Source of the DNA: an uncultured Oscillibacter sp.
GTDB taxonomy: Bacteria; Bacillota_A; Clostridia; Oscillospirales; Oscillospiraceae
Direction: 5' to 3'
Assembly: GCA_902462475.1 (NCBI GenBank)
Contig: CABQCB010000089.1
Span: forward strand, 1 to 7,059
Length of the DNA stretch: 7,059 nt
Position numbers and translations under genes: made by a program
Notes under the pieces: generated by a model
Told to the model about the DNA's origin: nothing
Seen by the model: only the letters and a program-made list of their open reading frames with translations
The model's database searches: none
Part shown: piece by piece, positions 4,936 through 7,059 of the stretch
How positions within the stretch are numbered: the first letter of the stretch is position 1
Layout of the letters: the number at the start of each line of letters is the position of its first letter

Positions 4936-7059
4936 ATGGCAAGAAACATCCCGTTTTTTGATATGTTTGCGGAGCTGCAGCTTTCGGGAGAGCTGCGGCT
5001 GAAGCTGGCCGGAGCGGAAATCACCGGCGCCGTCATTGACCAGGGGCAGATGACCATTTCCCTGGACCTGACGGCCCGCACCCCCATGAGTGAAGCGGAC
5101 ACGCACGCCCTGGAATCGTTGATTCGGGGCGTGTACGGTTTTTCCGCGGCCGAAATCCATCTGACGGCTCCCGAGGCGCCCCAGGCTGCCGCAGCACCAG
5201 TGGAATCATCCCCGTCCTCCGGAAAGGACAAGCAGGGAGGCGGTGTATCCAAGGTGCTGCTGGGTAAACCCATCAAGGGCCGCACCAATCCCATGCGGGA
5301 GCTGAACCTGAAAATGGGCACCGCCACCGTGGCCGGCAAGGTCTTTGCCGCCGAGTGTGTGGAGACACGCCGCCCCGGCATGTGGCGGCTGCACTTCGAC
5401 ATGACGGACTACACCAACTCCGTCAGTGTCCATAAAAACCTCTCCGCCAAGGAGGCGGAACAGTACGGCACCGCCATCAAGCCGGGCATGTGGCTGTGCG
5501 TCCAGGGCAAGATGGAGCCCACCTGGGACGGCAAGGATATTCAGCTCAATCCGTACCACATCAACGTGATCGACCACGCCGAACGTCAGGACACCGCCCC
5601 GGAAAAACGGGTGGAGCTGCACCTGCACACGAAGATGAGCAACATGGACGCCCTGACGGACACCAAGGACGCCATCAAGACGGCCATCCGCTGGGGGCAT
5701 CCCGCCATCGCCATCACCGACCATGGCGTGGCCCAGTCCTTCCCGGACGCCTGGCATGCCGCCGGGGACAAGATCAAAATTCTCTACGGCGTGGAGGGGT
5801 ACTTCGTCAACAACCTGGATGACCGGGTAGCTGTCCACGGCAAGCAGGACTGCTCCCTGGACGATGAGTTCGTGTGCTTTGATATCGAGACCACCGGCCT
5901 CAAGGTGGACCGGGAGGCCATCACGGAGATCGGCGCAGTGGTGCTGCGCAACGGCGAGATCGCCGAGCGGTTCCAGACCTTCGTCAACCCCAACCGACGC
6001 CTCACACCGGAGATCATCGGCCTGACAGGCATCACCGACGACATGCTCAAGGATGCGCCCCAGCTCAAGCAGGCACTGACGGAATTTTTGAAGTTCGTGA
6101 ACGGCCGCCCGCTGGCGGCGCACAACGCAGAATTCGATATCGGCTTCATCCGGGCGGGATGTAAAAAGGTGGGGCTGGACTTCCAGCCTACCTATGTAGA
6201 CTCACTGATCCTGGCTCAGAACCTGCTGCCCGAGCTTGGAAAATACAAGCTGGACATCGTGGCCGAGCACCTGGACCTGCCGGCGTTCAACCACCACCGG
6301 GCCAGCGACGATGCCGCCACCGTGGGCTATATGCTCATCCCCTTTTGGAAGATGCTCCATGAGCGGGGCGTCCACACGCTCCAGGCGGTGAACAAGGAGA
6401 TGGAAAAGCTCCGTCCCTTAGGCGGCAAGACCAACCGTTTCCCCAAGCACATCATCCTGCTGGCCCGCAACAAGGTTGGCCTCAAGAACCTCTACCAGAT
6501 GATCTCCGCGTCCAACCTGAAGTATTTCAAGCGGGTGCCCACCATCCCCAAGACACTGCTCAACGAGCACCGGGAGGGCATCATCGTGGGCGCCGCCTGC
6601 GAGGCGGGCGAGCTGTTCCGGGCCGTGGCGGATCACAAGGACTGGGAGGAGCTCAAGCGCATTGCCGACTACTACGACTATCTGGAGATCCAGCCTCTGT
6701 GCAACAACGCCTTCATGCTGCGAAACGGCGACGTCCAGTCGGAGGAGGACCTGCGGGAGTTCAACCGTACCATCGTGCGGCTGGGCGAGGAGCTGGACAA
6801 GCCCGTATGTGCCACCGGCGACGTCCACTTCCTCAACCCGGAGGATGAGGTGTACCGGCACATTCTGCTGGCCTCCAAGAAGTTCCCGGACGCCAACGCG
6901 CCGCTTCCCATCTATTTCAAGACTACCGACGAGATGCTCCAGGAGTTTTCCTATCTGGGGAAGGAGAAGGCCTACGAGGTGGTGGTAACCAACACCCGCC
7001 TGGTGGCCGACCAGATCGAAAACTTCGAGCTGCTGCCGGCGGAGCTGTTCCCGCCCCGG
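4936..7059 (+). CDS. polC: DNA polymerase III alpha subunit, PolC type, N-terminal half
   Basis: Replicative DNA polymerase of low-GC-type Gram-positive lineages, with proofreading exonuclease in the same chain. The 708 codons visible are uninterrupted and the gene runs off the window; full-length PolC is about 1,400-1,500 residues, so the catalytic polymerase core, zinc-binding part and C-terminus are not seen. Domains in order: N-terminal domain (1-75), an Ala/Pro/Ser/Gly-rich linker (about 78-103), an OB-fold region (about 125-212), first part of the PHP domain (HLH at 229-231, D238, ITDHG at 260-264, GVEGYF at 285-290), the inserted DEDDh exonuclease (D316 and E318 in DIETTG, D401 in HNAEFD, H454 and D459), then the second part of PHP (about 490-700, with GDVH at 628-631). 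All exonuclease catalytic residues are present, so proofreading should be active. ATG 4936 follows an in-frame TGA at 4924-4926. The split of PHP by the exonuclease is diagnostic of PolC rather than DnaE. Confidence 0.97.
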   Translation, partial: MARNIPFFDMFAELQLSGELRLKLAGAEITGAVIDQGQMTISLDLTARTPMSEADTHALESLIRGVYGFSAAEIHLTAPEAPQAAAAPVESSPSSGKDKQGGGVSKVLLGKPIKGRTNPMRELNLKMGTATVAGKVFAAECVETRRPGMWRLHFDMTDYTNSVSVHKNLSAKEAEQYGTAIKPGMWLCVQGKMEPTWDGKDIQLNPYHINVIDHAERQDTAPEKRVELHLHTKMSNMDALTDTKDAIKTAIRWGHPAIAITDHGVAQSFPDAWHAAGDKIKILYGVEGYFVNNLDDRVAVHGKQDCSLDDEFVCFDIETTGLKVDREAITEIGAVVLRNGEIAERFQTFVNPNRRLTPEIIGLTGITDDMLKDAPQLKQALTEFLKFVNGRPLAAHNAEFDIGFIRAGCKKVGLDFQPTYVDSLILAQNLLPELGKYKLDIVAEHLDLPAFNHHRASDDAATVGYMLIPFWKMLHERGVHTLQAVNKEMEKLRPLGGKTNRFPKHIILLARNKVGLKNLYQMISASNLKYFKRVPTIPKTLLNEHREGIIVGAACEAGELFRAVADHKDWEELKRIADYYDYLEIQPLCNNAFMLRNGDVQSEEDLREFNRTIVRLGEELDKPVCATGDVHFLNPEDEVYRHILLASKKFPDANAPLPIYFKTTDEMLQEFSYLGKEKAYEVVVTNTRLVADQIENFELLPAELFPPR

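Noticed and set aside
5206..6123. Minus-strand open frame of 305 codons opposite polC
   Set aside because: Lies wholly within the PHP and exonuclease coding part of polC, whose catalytic motifs are intact on the + strand; no independent support.

Overview
The window is an ordinary but well-preserved housekeeping gene cluster. Six genes lie in a row on the + strand with short gaps (26, 60, 18, 13 and 35 bases): uppS (3' part only), cdsA, dxr, rseP, ispG and the first half of polC. No RNA genes, mobile elements, CRISPR arrays or clear terminators were found. I did not find a previously undescribed system.

Organism: PolC, the Gram-positive-type replicative polymerase, combined with MEP-pathway isoprenoid genes, Shine-Dalgarno sites such as AGGAGG, and strongly GC-rich codon third positions suggest a GC-rich member of the Clostridia. 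The order uppS-cdsA-dxr-rseP-ispG-polC, with ispG where Bacillus has proS, fits Clostridia. The Oscillospiraceae are my best guess, from general family resemblance only, without a database search.

Layout: 1-664 is the C-terminal 220 residues of undecaprenyl diphosphate synthase, with its catalytic N-terminus lying before the window. 691-1542 is CDP-diglyceride synthase. 1543-1602 is an AT-rich gap. 1603-2751 is DXP reductoisomerase. 2770-3849 is an RseP/RasP-type site-2 protease. 3863-4900 is the iron-sulfur enzyme IspG. 4936-7059 is the N-terminal 708 residues of PolC, cut by the window end before the polymerase core.

How the genes work together: Dxr and IspG are the first committed and the penultimate enzymes of the MEP route to IPP and DMAPP. 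UppS uses IPP to build the undecaprenyl carrier for cell-wall synthesis. CdsA makes CDP-diacylglycerol for phospholipids. RseP cuts membrane-embedded substrates, and PolC replicates the chromosome. The cluster therefore joins envelope-precursor supply and DNA replication in one probable transcription unit. The items most worth a second look are a Ser-to-Cys change at a phosphate-binding position of Dxr and the compositionally distinct gap in front of dxr.
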